Shown here in pieces: positions 32,101 through 43,125 of a stretch of DNA of 48,703 nucleotides. The notes beneath the pieces were generated by a model that made no database searches, had not been told where the DNA came from, and saw nothing but the letters and a program-made list of their open reading frames with translations. Where the stretch lies: assembly GCA_002794465.1 (NCBI GenBank), contig MTSL01000184.1:1-48703 (forward strand), read 5' to 3'. Each line of letters opens with the position of its first letter. Within the stretch, counting starts at the first letter, position 1. The position numbers and the translations under genes are program-made. Origin of the DNA: Paramicrosporidium saccamoebae. Taxonomy: Eukaryota > Rozellomycota.

Positions 32101-33647
32101 AACAGCTCTGCTGAATGACGCATCAGTAGCTTTAACTTGCGGTCGGTGCACAGTCTTTCTGGATCTGGAGTGCATTCTGCCACTGTACCAGCTCCATCTA
32201 GGGCCTGTAGAACCATAATGATAACTTCCAAGGCAAAGAAATAGTCTTGGCCCGCATTCTGTTTCGGTTCCAGTTGCACTGTGGCCACCAAACCAGCGAC
32301 AAATTCCGTCAGCGTATAACCAAACCGTGGATTGCACTCGTATAGGACGTACATGTCTGCCAAAAAGGTCGGATCCAGACAGAAATGCGCCAAAATGTCC
32401 AAATAGTATTCCCGTGAAACACGTGGCTGCTTCCCAGGAGGCGGCTTATGGATCAGCAATGTCACCAATGTGTAAATGAACAGCTCAGTTGCAGCCAATA
32501 AACGACGTCGGAACCGTCCAAAGACGGCCAATACTGCCTCGTGCAGAGTGGTCGTCAGCAGAGGCGACTCGTTCAATAGCAGTTGCACCAACACCCTTGT
32601 TAGTCTGGTGGAAATCAAATCCCAAACCAGACCTAAGGACGGCAGTTGCTCCTGATTTTTCTCCACAAAGTCAGTCAGCACTAATAGACAAAGAGACCGC
32701 ATCCGATCCGTATTTCGACTCTCTCCGACCTCCAACAGGCGGATCAGATGCGCAAGTAATTCCATCACCAACGCCATCGAATAGGGCGCAACTGTCTCTA
32801 TCGGCGTCTCTGCCACCATAATGTCCTGAATTTCCGTGTCACCAAGACTGGATATAGGGCTCTTTGCCGACAAGGGCGGTCGTAATTCCGTTTCGGCCGT
32901 CTCCCCACGCTCATTGGACTTTTCCAATGACTTTTCCTTCTCAAGTTCGGCTTCCAATGCGGCCAATGCGGGTGGTAACGGCTCCGGATCATCAGCTCGT
33001 GTCCCAGGATAGGAAATTTTCAGTGCTCCCATCATCGGCATAGCCATGGTAAAACCTTCATCCCGTACCCTTTCCAGCAAAATCGCACAAAGCTCCATAC
33101 ATGCCACCTCGGTCTGGCGTCGGAACAGCTCTCCAATCCGCGGCATAACGCACATGGAGAATGCCAATTCTACCACTGCACAAACCTCCGCATCACCCAG
33201 CATTCGACCCAGCGGGGAGCGCATGGCAAGCAGAACAAAGTCGAGTAATCGTTGCAACGTCGTTTCATCACCACTAAGTTCGCCTACATCCACCCGACAC
33301 TGCACAATCATCATGACCAATCGTCGAAACTCCAAAATTGTCTCCTCCTCTGCAAACAGAGCGAAAAAGTCTCTTCGAAACAGACGCGTCACGCATGACA
33401 GAGCGCCTCCCAATATAAGACAGCTGCACTCGGGGGTGGCAAAGACGGCCCGGAATGGGGCTAAACATGCATTCAGACTGGGCACGTGGGTTGACCGTAG
33501 CTGTCTTCGTAGCGTGCTGAACAGGTGCGTCGTCTCTGCCAATTTGTTGTCATCACTAAAAAACCGCACTCCTGTTCCTTGTCGTTTAATAACCTGCAAC
33601 ATGTGGAATAGCTCCGGCTGGAGCAGTACTGCAATACTGCGTTCCAT
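29153..33647 (-). CDS. Sec7-domain Arf guanine-nucleotide exchange factor, Gea/GBF1 class
   Basis: Exons 31418-33647 and 29153-31386 with a 31-nt intron (GTAACA...CTAATTACTAG) give 1487 residues. The N-terminal DCB and HUS regions are recognisable by position (HUS around 380-470: YECNPRFGYTLTEFVAGL). The Sec7 domain spans about 517-690, with the catalytic Glu near 600 in SFRLPGESQQISRIMEA and LTYSIIMLNTDQHN. HDS regions follow. The protein ends in a low-complexity tail of Arg-Ser-Asp-Val-Glu type repeats. Gea/GBF1 proteins activate Arf1 at the early Golgi for COPI vesicle formation. An alternative 19-nt intron at the same place also keeps the frame but breaks the size pattern. Length is close to yeast Gea1/2 (about 1400-1460). 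Confidence 0.93.
29388..29470 (-). repeat. coding 21-bp repeat near the Gea C-terminus
   Basis: Four to five units of 21 bp (plus strand ACATCACTCCGAGCCGCCTCT-like) encode a seven-residue T/A-R-S/G-D-V-E/K-x repeat. It lies in the disordered C-terminal tail, outside the conserved HDS domains. Confidence 0.75.
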
Positions 33648-33948
33648 AATAATACGAATAATCTATTAAATTAACTTTTTGAGAGGGGTGAGAATTCTTA
33701 CGACATGAGTGGAATGTTGTTATGAGGATTATTAGGGTTATGAGAGCTATAGAATCTATGAAAATTACGTGAGCTATGTAAAGTCTTGCGAGCTTTTGCT
33801 TCCAATAAAGGACATTACCTCTGAACAGCTCCTCTGATCAACACCTCTAATCAACGGTTAGTGTCCCAATCATAATCTCCATGTTTTAACTACACCCCCC
33901 CCGTGCCATACCATAGTACATCACACTGTATAAAATATAAAAATCTTG
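33648..33948. other. intergenic region between Gea and PSD2 genes
   Basis: About 300 bp, AT-rich, with short degenerate repeats of TATGA/GAGCTAT (33720-33780), a CTCTRATCAAC doublet (33830-33855) and a C8 run near 33895. CCAAT occurs at 33802. It holds the Gea promoter and the PSD2 terminator; no gene was recognised. Confidence 0.5.
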
Positions 33949-36486
33949 TTAATCTAGGGCGGTGCCAATAGAATTCCCACATTGCACCAGCGTTTCCAAG
34001 TGTTCCAAACTATTGGAAATCAGATCGGCATCAAAGACCACCGTGTTTGGGGGAAAGAGAACCACAATGGTCGATCCACCAAAGGCAAAATATCCCAACT
34101 CGTCCATGCGGGCAATATGCGCGCCGCCCGTGGCCGTAATGATGATGGAACCAACCATCATGGCGCCAATGGCAACAAATGCGACCTTTCCGTAATGTGT
34201 CGTCTCCAGCAATGCCACCGTACGAGCATTTTCAGTGTAGACATCAATACGCTGACGCACGGCCATGGGATTTACAGTGAAATATGTCCCGGGGATGTGA
34301 TAGTACAATGACAATTCTCCATCCACCGGACTATGGAACCGATGATAGTCTTGGGGCGCCAGTCGACACACCATCACTGCCCCTCCCACATAATACTCAG
34401 CTAATCGCTCGTCTTTCAATAGAGAGGCAATGCTAAAATTGGCGCCTTTAATCCATAATCGCGTGGCCTGATCAATCGTTGCAAAACAGTTCAATCGACA
34501 GTCAGCCGGTGACACACAAATGCGCGGATCTGGTGACGCCACCGTCCTTGCACCGGGCTTCAGTTTCCGGTAAAAGAACTCATTAAAGGTACGGAAAGAG
34601 GAAAGTGGTTGAAGGATCTCGTCCACATTCAACTTGTGATAGCGGATAAATTCGGGAATGTTCTTGACACTGCCTGGATCATCAAATTTACGGCCCTGTT
34701 TCAGCGTCAGCGTCTGGAAGATTTGTCGCACCATGTAAGAGTCAACAGCCCGATTAGACGCTCCGTATTGATGCATCCAACGGATCCCCAGCCGAATGTA
34801 TGTCGGCATGCGTTCTTCTAGCAGCTTTCCTGTCCGTCTATCCTGCACCAAAATGTTGCCATTGTTCTTGCCTATCCGGTAGCCCCCAAAGCTCATAAAG
34901 GACAACAGTTTCATGAACCATTTCCGTGACGCATAATCTTCTGTAATAAAGCCACCCATCACAAAGCGATCCAACTTGCCCGAATCCTTGGCTGCACAAA
35001 TGGCCAAATGTGTAATTACATCAATGTCCTCCCGTTGACCCGCCGCAAAGTGTCGGTTGCAGATGGGACACGTCCGCACCAGCACAATATTCTCCTCTTC
35101 ATGTTCTGGCAGACGCGCCTTTACTGTCAGCGCCTCCAATGCGGACACTATGTTTCCAATCTCAATTTCGCCCTCCATGTCCACATCCAATTTCTTTATA
35201 ATCACATCCAGCGTGTCTTCAGACAGCGTACTTCCAATCGACTCTAACATTGTCGTCAGCTCAATCCGATTCAACTTTCCATTATCGTCATGGTCATATT
35301 GTTTGGCCAGCACCTCCCAAAAGTTCTTCCGCAGCACGTCATAAGAGATGAAACACGCCTTTACCAGTAGACAACTGTCATTGAATGCATTTGGCGTCGC
35401 CAGTCGGAGCGTCAGGGCCAGCTTTTGAATTTCATTTGGTCGATCCAGCAGCGACGACGCCTTGATGTTTGTGCTGCCCAAACACACGTTATAGCTCAAC
35501 TTGTCATAATCATAGACCGAAAAGGTAATGTAATAGGAGGCCTCGGATTCTTTCACGGTAAAGAATAGGCGTTCCTTCCACACGGGATTCACTGTCCGCT
35601 TGACAACTTTGGTTTTAAACGACTGTTTCCCAAAACTAATGACCACAAAAGGATTGTTTTGGTAATGCACTCGCAGCGTGCGTTTCTGCCTCGGCAGGTT
35701 CTGTGCCGTCACAATTTCCAAGGACACCAAGCCTTTGACGTCCATGGGCGACGGCAGGCGGTCAACAGACACTGTCGAGCCAATGTCTATGTCATCCTCA
35801 CTCCTCCCCATGCCCTCCCTCTCCGCCACAATTAGTGTGCTCATCTTGTCTGTTCGCAGCACCGTCACCGGACTGCCTGCCAGCGTAAACTTTTCCAAAA
35901 AATCCATTCGATGACTTCCCTCTGGCTCTGGTAGCGACCCTAAACATTAATCCAAAAAAGGAAGGTACCCGCACTGGATGAATGATCCAGATTGTAGGTG
36001 GGGGTGGTTTGGACTTCCTCCGAGATGGTGGTGCATAGGGAGGGACAGGGCGACGGTTGGATGGACCGACCCTTTGAATCGAGCTTCTCCACGCGGATGA
36101 GCAGCGTGGCGGCAATAATATCGCCCCCACGGAGCAGCTCAACAATCAGATGATTGTCCATGGTGGACACCAAAAAGGATATGGGGATCTCTGCTTCTCC
36201 AATAAGAACTCGCTCCTCCGAATTGGGTTTGCTTCGAAACAGCTCCACCAGCAGTAAATGATGACCGTCGCGCACAAAAAACTCGGGCTGGCGGGTAGGC
36301 GCTGTGGTGTGCAACTCTACAAAGGCGCTCTGGTCACGGTCCAAATAGAACCAGATTGCATAACGCGGGTCATCAGTGTTGGGTGTGTAGAGTTCCTGTC
36401 GTTCATTCCGCTCAGTCACTGTCAATGCTACACAATTACCAGCACTGTCAAGACGACCAACCGTCAATGCGCAAAAGAACACCCAT
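33949..36486 (-). CDS. PSD2: phosphatidylserine decarboxylase, C2/EF-hand type (Psd2-like)
   Basis: Exons 36462-36486 (25 nt), 35969-36427 and 33949-35939 with introns of 34 and 29 nt give 824 residues. The first C2 domain occupies about 1-130 and requires the micro-exon for its first strand (MGVLLRIDALTV). The second C2 spans about 230-337, an EF-hand (DHDDNGKLNRIE) is near 376-387, a CPIC...H...C zinc-binding stretch follows, and the decarboxylase domain fills the C-terminal half. The autoprocessing motif is FGGSTIVVLF with the pyruvoyl-forming Ser at 784. Psd2-type enzymes convert phosphatidylserine to phosphatidylethanolamine on endosomal/Golgi membranes, with C2 domains binding lipid or Ca2+. 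ATTGG lies 12 bp upstream of the ATG. Confidence 0.93.
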
Positions 36487-36811
36487 TAACCGTTTCCTAT
36501 TGGCTTGCTCGTTTGCACATTTCCCCTTTGGGTTGCTTATGAGGGTATTAAAAGAGCTTTGAAAGAGTTTTGAAAGAATTTGAAGAATTTTTTAGATTTA
36601 GTAAGAATAGCATCTGTGGAAATCATAAATAGGTGATTTACCGTTGGCGATTTGACATTATAAAGTGACTAGATACAAGACAACTTTGAGCAATAGCTCA
36701 ATCTACAACCTGTGGATAGCAGCTCAAGGCCAGTAATAGCTTTTCAGCAGGTTGCACACACGACGTAATGTTTATTTCTCAACAAGTCAACAACTTGACA
36801 ATTCTACAAAA
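36487..36811. other. intergenic region between PSD2 and the MscS-like gene
   Basis: 325 bp containing ATTGG at 36499-36503 (PSD2 promoter), a run of GAAAGAGTTTTGAAAGAATT-like short repeats at 36555-36595, and AT-rich sequence. No gene, tRNA or snoRNA pattern was recognised. Confidence 0.5.
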
Positions 36812-38614
36812 CTATGAAAAATATTCAATCCCAAGATCAGAGACGTATTGCTTCAGCATTGCCATAAACTTATTCTTCCGAGCCGCTCTTACCGCCGCTT
36901 CCTGAAAGTTGGTCTTGTACTCCACGGCTAGGGCAACCACAATCTTTTCCTCCACAACTTCAAACTTGGAGATTTCCACCTTGCCTGTATAGTCTTTGGG
37001 CTCGGATTGCGCAAATTCGGCAAGTCGATCTCGTAGGGTCCAGACATTGTCAATAGAAGTTGTATCAGCCAGGGAAATTTCAATCGTGTCTGACTGAGTG
37101 GCACTGCGCCGGATGTTGTAAATATTCTTTCCAGAAAGCGCACTGTTGGGAATGTAGACGGCGGTGCCGTCCCAGCGGCGGAAGATGGTGGTAAAGATTT
37201 CCACCGTCTCCACTGTCAAAAATTCGTCGTCTACAACGACACGGTCGCCCACATCGTAGGCATGCTCGACAAAGACAAAAATCATGGATTCAAAGCAGCT
37301 CTTTGCGGTGCTCTGGAACAGGAACCCAAAGGCCGTCCAGAGCAGTCCATAGATGGCAAAGATGGCAGCTCCACTAATGTTGAAGATGGGCACTGAAAAG
37401 GTGATTGTGAAAAAGACGGCCACCGCCAACATGATTCCTCCAAGCTTCCTTATAATGTTATTGTTGTTGAGTATGCCCTTGGCCACTGCCTTGCGCTGCT
37501 GGTAGACGTCGAGCACTGCGTCTTTAATCTCTGTGCGGTCAAGATCTCCATGGCCCGCCTTGTCAAACACTCGGAAAGATTCTTCCAAATCTGTCGTCTC
37601 AAAATAATTGGCAAAATCATCAATGGTCAGATAATCCCGGTTTGTGGGCACCAACTTTTCGTACAGATTGGCAGCCAGGTCTGAGGCGCGCTTCTCGCTG
37701 ACCAGTTCACTGAGACGGTCTCGAATGAGATATACCTCGGTTCCCCGCTCAATCTTAATCTTTTTTCCAGGATGGCGAACTGCAGCATGCAGCTTGGTAA
37801 TGACCTGGAAGCGTACATTTAATGCATTAATGCGATCTTCATAAGCCATCCGGTGGAAATTAACCTTGACTAGTTCCACCAGGTAGTTGGCCAATGCATA
37901 AAAGACAGAAAAGATGGCCATCACTAACACGAGACACTCGGCATAGAACCATTCGTTCTGCACTGGTTTAATATCAGCCACAGCCTCGGCAGCGGGCTTC
38001 ACAGGCGCCTTACCCAACAGACTACCACCGACAGCATTGATGAAATTGGTGCGATAGAGAAGAGAAGCTCCAGCAACCCCAAGGACAATTAGCCAGATCG
38101 CAAAGGCAAAATAACTCCGGGCCGAGACAAGATGCGCAATGGTGCGTTGTGTAGAGACTGACGGCGTATGGTGTAGCCATTTCATCAACTGCAACATTCT
38201 CGCTGGGAGGGACGAAACTAGCCATTCCACCAACAGAAAGGACATGTATGCAACATAGACAAAAAGACTGATTCGGATAAATTCCATCTGCTCATTGCCC
38301 AATGGAGAGCCAATTTTGACTTCTGAAAACGTATATTCGGGAAAGCGACCGCACAGCCATATGGCAAATGCCGGTACGAGCATGAGAAATGCCATCACAA
38401 ACCCCCAAACGGTCACAGAGACAATGGAGGGCGCATCCTTTGGCGCATTCATCGCCTGCTCAACTTCCATTGTCGAAGATTCATCTGGGCCCTGCATCTC
38501 ACCCTCGATCGCACCCTCTGGGAGGGTTTCCTTGGCCTGTACTTGCGGCGTCGTGGCTATCGACGTTGGGGCACGCGTGCCACCTAGTTCGACATCTTGC
38601 AGTCCGTCTGACAT
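36812..38614 (-). CDS. MscS-like mechanosensitive channel with EF-hand (Msy1/Msy2 type)
   Basis: 600 residues, single exon, ATG at 38614. About six transmembrane segments (near 68-88, 113-133, 168-186, 225-246, 391-411 and 413-433). A cytosolic EF-hand-like loop (DKAGHGDLDRTE, 351-362) precedes the last two, as in fungal Msy proteins. The MscS pore and beta domain follow (VGDRVVVDDEFLTVETVEIFT; WDGTAVYIPNSAL). Fission yeast Msy1/Msy2 are ER-membrane channels that regulate Ca2+ after hypo-osmotic shock. This protein is much shorter than Msy1 (about 1000) because both tails are reduced. The combination is characteristic of fungi and supports the taxonomic inference. Its start lies 104 bp from that of MCM6. 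Confidence 0.9.
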   Translation of the reverse strand: MSDGLQDVELGGTRAPTSIATTPQVQAKETLPEGAIEGEMQGPDESSTMEVEQAMNAPKDAPSIVSVTVWGFVMAFLMLVPAFAIWLCGRFPEYTFSEVKIGSPLGNEQMEFIRISLFVYVAYMSFLLVEWLVSSLPARMLQLMKWLHHTPSVSTQRTIAHLVSARSYFAFAIWLIVLGVAGASLLYRTNFINAVGGSLLGKAPVKPAAEAVADIKPVQNEWFYAECLVLVMAIFSVFYALANYLVELVKVNFHRMAYEDRINALNVRFQVITKLHAAVRHPGKKIKIERGTEVYLIRDRLSELVSEKRASDLAANLYEKLVPTNRDYLTIDDFANYFETTDLEESFRVFDKAGHGDLDRTEIKDAVLDVYQQRKAVAKGILNNNNIIRKLGGIMLAVAVFFTITFSVPIFNISGAAIFAIYGLLWTAFGFLFQSTAKSCFESMIFVFVEHAYDVGDRVVVDDEFLTVETVEIFTTIFRRWDGTAVYIPNSALSGKNIYNIRRSATQSDTIEISLADTTSIDNVWTLRDRLAEFAQSEPKDYTGKVEISKFEVVEEKIVVALAVEYKTNFQEAAVRAARKNKFMAMLKQYVSDLGIEYFS

Positions 38615-38718
38615 GACGCAATCACGATCCTCCGATGACTTTCACCACCCGATAGGTCGATCCGAAACCTGCCTCAAAAGCGGCTCTCCCATTGGTCGGG
38701 CCGTGAACCAATAGCAAA

Positions 38719-41292
38719 ATGGCAATTTGTCCAATTTTAAAGTCGAATTTTAATCGGAATTCGCGCGCGTTCGTCATGATGATGGCTGATAGTCAAAACA
38801 CGATGGTGGGACCTGGTCTGCACCGCCCCTCAGCCATCCTGGGCGGCGTAGAACGTGCAGTTGATGAAACGGGCGAAAAGCTGCGGGAAGAGTTTCTGTC
38901 GTTCTTGGAGAATTACCGGGACAATGGTCTGCGACGGCCAACGTCAGATACGCTGACCTCTGAGCCGCCGTCCATGACCTCGGACCTGCCCTTCTATAAA
39001 CAGCAATTATGGGAAATGCGGAATGAGGGGACGCTGACACTGTATGTGGATTATAACCACCTGTTTCGATACAATGACGTCCTGGCAAATGCGATCACGG
39101 CCAACTTTTACCGCTTTGAACCCTTTTTGAGAACGGCCCTGCACTCTTTTGTCACTGCCAATATGCCATCCTATGCGCGCATCTCCAACTCGAACCAGCC
39201 CCGCGAGTTTTGGATTTCCATTTACGGTCTCGGGGTGATTCATCGGCTGCGTGAATTGACCACCCAAAAGGTGGGCCAATTGATGAGCATCAGCGGAACA
39301 GTCACCCGCACCAGCGAAGTTCGTCCAGAGCTCTATGTGGGTGTCTTCCGCTGTGCCGAGTGCATGTCCATTGTGCGCAATGTGGAGCAACAATTCAAGT
39401 ACACTGAGCCTTCCATCTGTCCCAACAGCTACTGCCAGAACCGACGCAACTGGACCCTCATCCCCGAGCAATCCACCTTTGTCAATTGGCAGCGGGTGCG
39501 GATTCAGGAGAATGCGACAGAGATACCGCCGGGCAGCATGCCCAGGTGTTTGGATGTAGTCGTCCGAAATGACATGGTGGAGAGGGCAAAGGCAGGGGAC
39601 AAGTGCATTTTTGTAGGCACCCTCGTGGTGGTTCCCGATGTGGCACAGCTTGGACTCCCAGGTAGCAAGCTGGAAAGCAATGCCGAGGGACGTTCTCGTG
39701 GGGCTGGAGAGGGAGTCAGTGGATTGCGTCAGCTTGGAGTCCGTGAATTGGCCTACAAGCTATCCTTCCTAGCAAGCATGGTGCAGCCGTCACATGTCAA
39801 TCATGGGGCAGTGAACATTCGAAATGACGACGACATGGACTGTGATACAGCAGAACAACAAGAGGCCATCTTTTCAGCCGCAGAGTTGGAAGAGATTCAC
39901 CGCATGAGAAATACTCCGCAACTCTATTCACGTTTGGTGGGGAGCATGGCTCCTTCCATTTACGGACATTCCGAAGTCAAAACGGGAATCCTGCTCATGC
40001 TGTTTGGAGGGGTGCACAAGGTGACTCCGGAGGGGATTAACTTGCGTGGAGATATTAATGTGTGCATTGTTGGTGATCCCGGAACTGCCAAGAGTCAATT
40101 TCTACGCTATGTCGTTGGCTTCTTACCCCGCTCTGTGTACACATCGGGCAAAGCATCCAGCGCCGCGGGTTTGACGGCCTCTGTCCTGAAAGACGATGAG
40201 ACGGGCGACTTTACCATCGAGGCGGGTGCGCTCATGTTGGCGGACAATGGGATTTGCGCAATTGACGAATTCGACAAGATGGATCTCCGCGACCAAGTAG
40301 CCATTCACGAGGCCATGGAACAGCAGACCATTTCCATTGCCAAGGCGGGGATCCAGGCTACTCTGAACGCGCGCACATCAATCCTTGCCGCAGCTAATCC
40401 TATCGGCGGACGTTATGACCGTCGACGGACTCTGCGACAGAATATTGCCATGACAGCCCCCATCATGTCGCGCTTCGACTTGTTCTTTGTCATTTTGGAC
40501 GAATGTGACGAACAGGCCGATTACAGCATTGCCCGTCACATTCTCAATGTGCATCGGTTACAAGATGATGCCCTTGCTCCCGAATTTTCACCAGAACAAA
40601 TCCAACGCTACATCAAATATGCCCGAGCCATTAAGCCACGTCTCACAGAGGAAGCATCAGCGGTGCTGGTGGAGAGGTATCGTCAGCTCCGACAAAACGA
40701 CGTCAGTGGCGGCGGTGCGTCGTATCGGATGACAGTACGCCAACTCGAGTCAATGATCCGACTCAGTGAAGCCATTGCGCGACTCCACTCGGACTCTGAG
40801 GTCAAGGCCATCTATGTGCGCGAGGCAGCCCGACTCCTCAAATCGAGCATCATCCGCGTGGAAACGGACAACATTGACCTGGATGCGGCTGAGAAGGAGT
40901 GGCAGCAGGCAGCTAATCAAATGGAGGGCAATCCCATCACAGAGACAGCCTCCACCAAACTATCGCTTCGTTACGAGGATTACGTTCGGATCAGCAATCT
41001 GCTCGTGTATCAGCTCCGTCGCATTGAGGCCATAATCGACACCCAAGACGAAGAGTCCACTAACGAGCCTGGCGGAATGAAAAAGAGCAGTTTACTGGAA
41101 TGGTACATGGGCCAGATTGAGGACGAAATGCAAACCGAGGAAGATTTCCATCATCGTCGGCGCGAAGTATCTGCCGTTGTGGAGCGTTTGGTGCACAAAG
41201 ATGGCGTCCTGATAGAGCTTGGAGTGCGATCTGAAGACGTTGCCGAATTTGATCCGATCCTTGTAGTCCATCCCAACTATGTGCCCTTATAA
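38719..41292 (+). CDS. MCM6: MCM6, subunit of the MCM2-7 replicative helicase
   Basis: 857 residues from the ATG at 38719; ATGs at 38776-38782 would give about 838 and leave room for the promoter. The zinc finger C212xxC...C...C is followed by the MCM6-typical NVEQQFKYTEPSIC and QNRR. Walker A GDPGTAKS starts at 452, Walker B AIDEFDKMD near 515, and the arginine finger is in SRFDLFFVILDE. It ends with a winged-helix domain and LVVHPNYV, as in MCM6, not MCM5. It unwinds DNA at replication forks as part of CMG. A CCAAT (CGTGAACCAATA) lies only 6 bp before the first ATG, which slightly favours the downstream start. Confidence 0.95.
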   Translation: MAICPILKSNFNRNSRAFVMMMADSQNTMVGPGLHRPSAILGGVERAVDETGEKLREEFLSFLENYRDNGLRRPTSDTLTSEPPSMTSDLPFYKQQLWEMRNEGTLTLYVDYNHLFRYNDVLANAITANFYRFEPFLRTALHSFVTANMPSYARISNSNQPREFWISIYGLGVIHRLRELTTQKVGQLMSISGTVTRTSEVRPELYVGVFRCAECMSIVRNVEQQFKYTEPSICPNSYCQNRRNWTLIPEQSTFVNWQRVRIQENATEIPPGSMPRCLDVVVRNDMVERAKAGDKCIFVGTLVVVPDVAQLGLPGSKLESNAEGRSRGAGEGVSGLRQLGVRELAYKLSFLASMVQPSHVNHGAVNIRNDDDMDCDTAEQQEAIFSAAELEEIHRMRNTPQLYSRLVGSMAPSIYGHSEVKTGILLMLFGGVHKVTPEGINLRGDINVCIVGDPGTAKSQFLRYVVGFLPRSVYTSGKASSAAGLTASVLKDDETGDFTIEAGALMLADNGICAIDEFDKMDLRDQVAIHEAMEQQTISIAKAGIQATLNARTSILAAANPIGGRYDRRRTLRQNIAMTAPIMSRFDLFFVILDECDEQADYSIARHILNVHRLQDDALAPEFSPEQIQRYIKYARAIKPRLTEEASAVLVERYRQLRQNDVSGGGASYRMTVRQLESMIRLSEAIARLHSDSEVKAIYVREAARLLKSSIIRVETDNIDLDAAEKEWQQAANQMEGNPITETASTKLSLRYEDYVRISNLLVYQLRRIEAIIDTQDEESTNEPGGMKKSSLLEWYMGQIEDEMQTEEDFHHRRREVSAVVERLVHKDGVLIELGVRSEDVAEFDPILVVHPNYVPL

Positions 41293-41318
41293 CGCGCTCA
41301 GCGAACATTGAATTTTGT

Positions 41319-41494
41319 TTGAGAAATTGGATCTTATTATTCGGGGACTTGGATCCTATTATTTGAGAAATGGGATCTTATCATTTGAGAAATGGGACCT
41401 TATCATTTGAGAAATTGAATCTTATCATTTGAGGAGCTGAATCTTACAAGTTGAGGAACTGAATCTTACAAGTTGAGGAATTGGATCCTATATT
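41319..41494. repeat. 22-bp tandem repeat, 8 units
   Basis: Units start at 41319, 41341, 41363, 41385, 41407, 41429, 41451 and 41473, with a consensus near TTGAGAAATTGGATCTTATC plus AT. Two subtypes are seen (ending TATCAT or TACAAG). It fills the gap between MCM6 and the Ima1 gene, leaving about 90 bp for the Ima1 promoter, which has a CCAAT at 41551. Confidence 0.9.
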
Positions 41495-41583
41495 TATTAT
41501 TTAAAGAATCTCATCTTTTCATCTCACAGTTAACGTTACCAACTCATGTTCCAATTTTAAGATAATTTAATACTTTGTGTTTT

Positions 41584-43125
41584 ATGAGTTGGCGACAATG
41601 GGTGACCAAGCTCTCTTTTGGGAAGCGTCACGTTGACTGTCCAAACTGCTATCCACTCATCCATTTAAATACCACAGGAAGAGGCACTTTCAAGTGTCCA
41701 TCCTGTGAGACACGGTTTGAAGAGCGTTTGGTGGACGGACAACTGGAACTGGAGCCGATTATCCCGCCCATGCCAATGGAGGCTACTCCAAGTAGACGCA
41801 CCTGCATTCCGCTTGAACAGGGACGATTGTTGCTGGAGGAACCTGCTCTGTGTCGTACCTGTCTGCACCATCAGACCATTCTGCTGCAGCTCCTCTCTGC
41901 CTACGAGGGCGATGAGAGCAAGGTCGGACAGTATTCAGAAGATTTAGAGCGACGCTATCCCCTATGCGCGACGTGTCGAACAAGAGTACGCGATAGACTG
42001 CGAGTGGTAGAGTACAAGGTGCGCTGCAAGAGATTAGCAACACGGAGCAAAATTGAACGGCTGACGGGCACTCAAAAGGCCCAAGGCGGCAAATGGCGAA
42101 TCTTTGCATTCATAGACATTCTGCTTGTTCAGGGCCTGTTGAGCGGCGTCTTCCTCGTGGAATTTTTCGAGATTGATATTCCCATGGAATGGCGTATTAC
42201 AAGACTGATAAGCGAGCATTTTGTGTGGTATTCGCTGGTCATTCCGCCCGCCATTACGTCCATTTTGGGGAAGCCCTACAGCCCCCTAAATTGCGGATGG
42301 ACGCTGTTCCTTCTTCTCCTCAGGATGGCCATGATCAACCTGATTGCAGTCGACCAGGTTTACACACGTAAAGTCTTTCCCCCACCATACGCATTCCTAT
42401 CGGTTGCATGTTATGGTCTTCTCTGGCTCATCTACGCCAGTGCAAATAAGCCGGTTAAAGAGATCAAGGCTAAGCCAGCCCCATTTTCCGTCGGATCTTT
42501 CTCTGACATTCCCATGCACAATGTAAAGTCTCAAGACGACATGACCAACAAGCTGGCCAACTGGGACACTGTTTTGGACAAGTTGGACCCAAAGACTCCA
42601 CTGACTACTCGTTTTACTGATCTGAATGCTGCCACTCCTCGATCCTCTCCGTTTTCGATCCCCAACTTGTCTCTGACGGCTTCACGGTCACAGCCAAAGA
42701 CTCCCTCGCCATTTGAGACAATGCGGCCCAGTTTGATGGATACCACTCGCGCCAGTGGTCTGGAATCAGTTATGGAGGGATTCAGTCTGGACGAAGGCAA
42801 ACGTAAAAGGACCGAATCTGAGCCGCCGATATTATCAATGGATCAGATTGTCTTGACTGCAGGGATCTGTCTCGCCAGGATAGCCGTCAACAAGCAGCCT
42901 TCTCTTGTGGCCATTCTCCTGGTGGTCTCCCTGGGTCTCCGTGGGATGGTCTGGAACAAGTTGGGCTATCCCATGAGATTGAGTCTGAACCTTGTTGTCC
43001 TTGCCAGGCTCTTTTGGCTTGTTTTCCTTTTCAATGCTGATCTGCTCCCCAACATGGAGATTTTGCATGAGCGGGTTCATCAGCTCGAATATGCCATAGA
43101 TTTTTCCATCCTCCTGTCACGCTGA
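41584..43125 (+). CDS. Ima1/Samp1-type inner nuclear membrane protein
   Basis: 513 residues from the ATG at 41584. The N-terminal Ima1 domain is present: CPNC (C19, C22) and CPSC (C38, C41), then LCRTCLHHQTILLQLLSAY and a second pair in YPLCATCRTRV. Transmembrane helices follow between about 175 and 290, then a Ser/Thr-rich linker (about 300-410) with a possible phospho-rich nucleoplasmic role, and three more TM segments. Ima1 (fission yeast) and Samp1/NET5 (human) tether heterochromatin and the cytoskeleton at the inner nuclear membrane; S. cerevisiae lacks a clear orthologue. The gene lies between two repeat arrays. The assignment rests on the Cys pattern and flanking residues, recognised by eye. 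Confidence 0.85.
   Translation: MSWRQWVTKLSFGKRHVDCPNCYPLIHLNTTGRGTFKCPSCETRFEERLVDGQLELEPIIPPMPMEATPSRRTCIPLEQGRLLLEEPALCRTCLHHQTILLQLLSAYEGDESKVGQYSEDLERRYPLCATCRTRVRDRLRVVEYKVRCKRLATRSKIERLTGTQKAQGGKWRIFAFIDILLVQGLLSGVFLVEFFEIDIPMEWRITRLISEHFVWYSLVIPPAITSILGKPYSPLNCGWTLFLLLLRMAMINLIAVDQVYTRKVFPPPYAFLSVACYGLLWLIYASANKPVKEIKAKPAPFSVGSFSDIPMHNVKSQDDMTNKLANWDTVLDKLDPKTPLTTRFTDLNAATPRSSPFSIPNLSLTASRSQPKTPSPFETMRPSLMDTTRASGLESVMEGFSLDEGKRKRTESEPPILSMDQIVLTAGICLARIAVNKQPSLVAILLVVSLGLRGMVWNKLGYPMRLSLNLVVLARLFWLVFLFNADLLPNMEILHERVHQLEYAIDFSILLSR

Noticed and set aside
39007-39471. 154-residue antisense ORF within MCM6
   Set aside because: It mirrors the zinc-finger region of MCM6 and has no independent features.
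38719-41292. MCM5 identity
   Set aside because: NVEQQFKYTEPSIC, the QNRR block and the C-terminal HPNYV are specific to MCM6.
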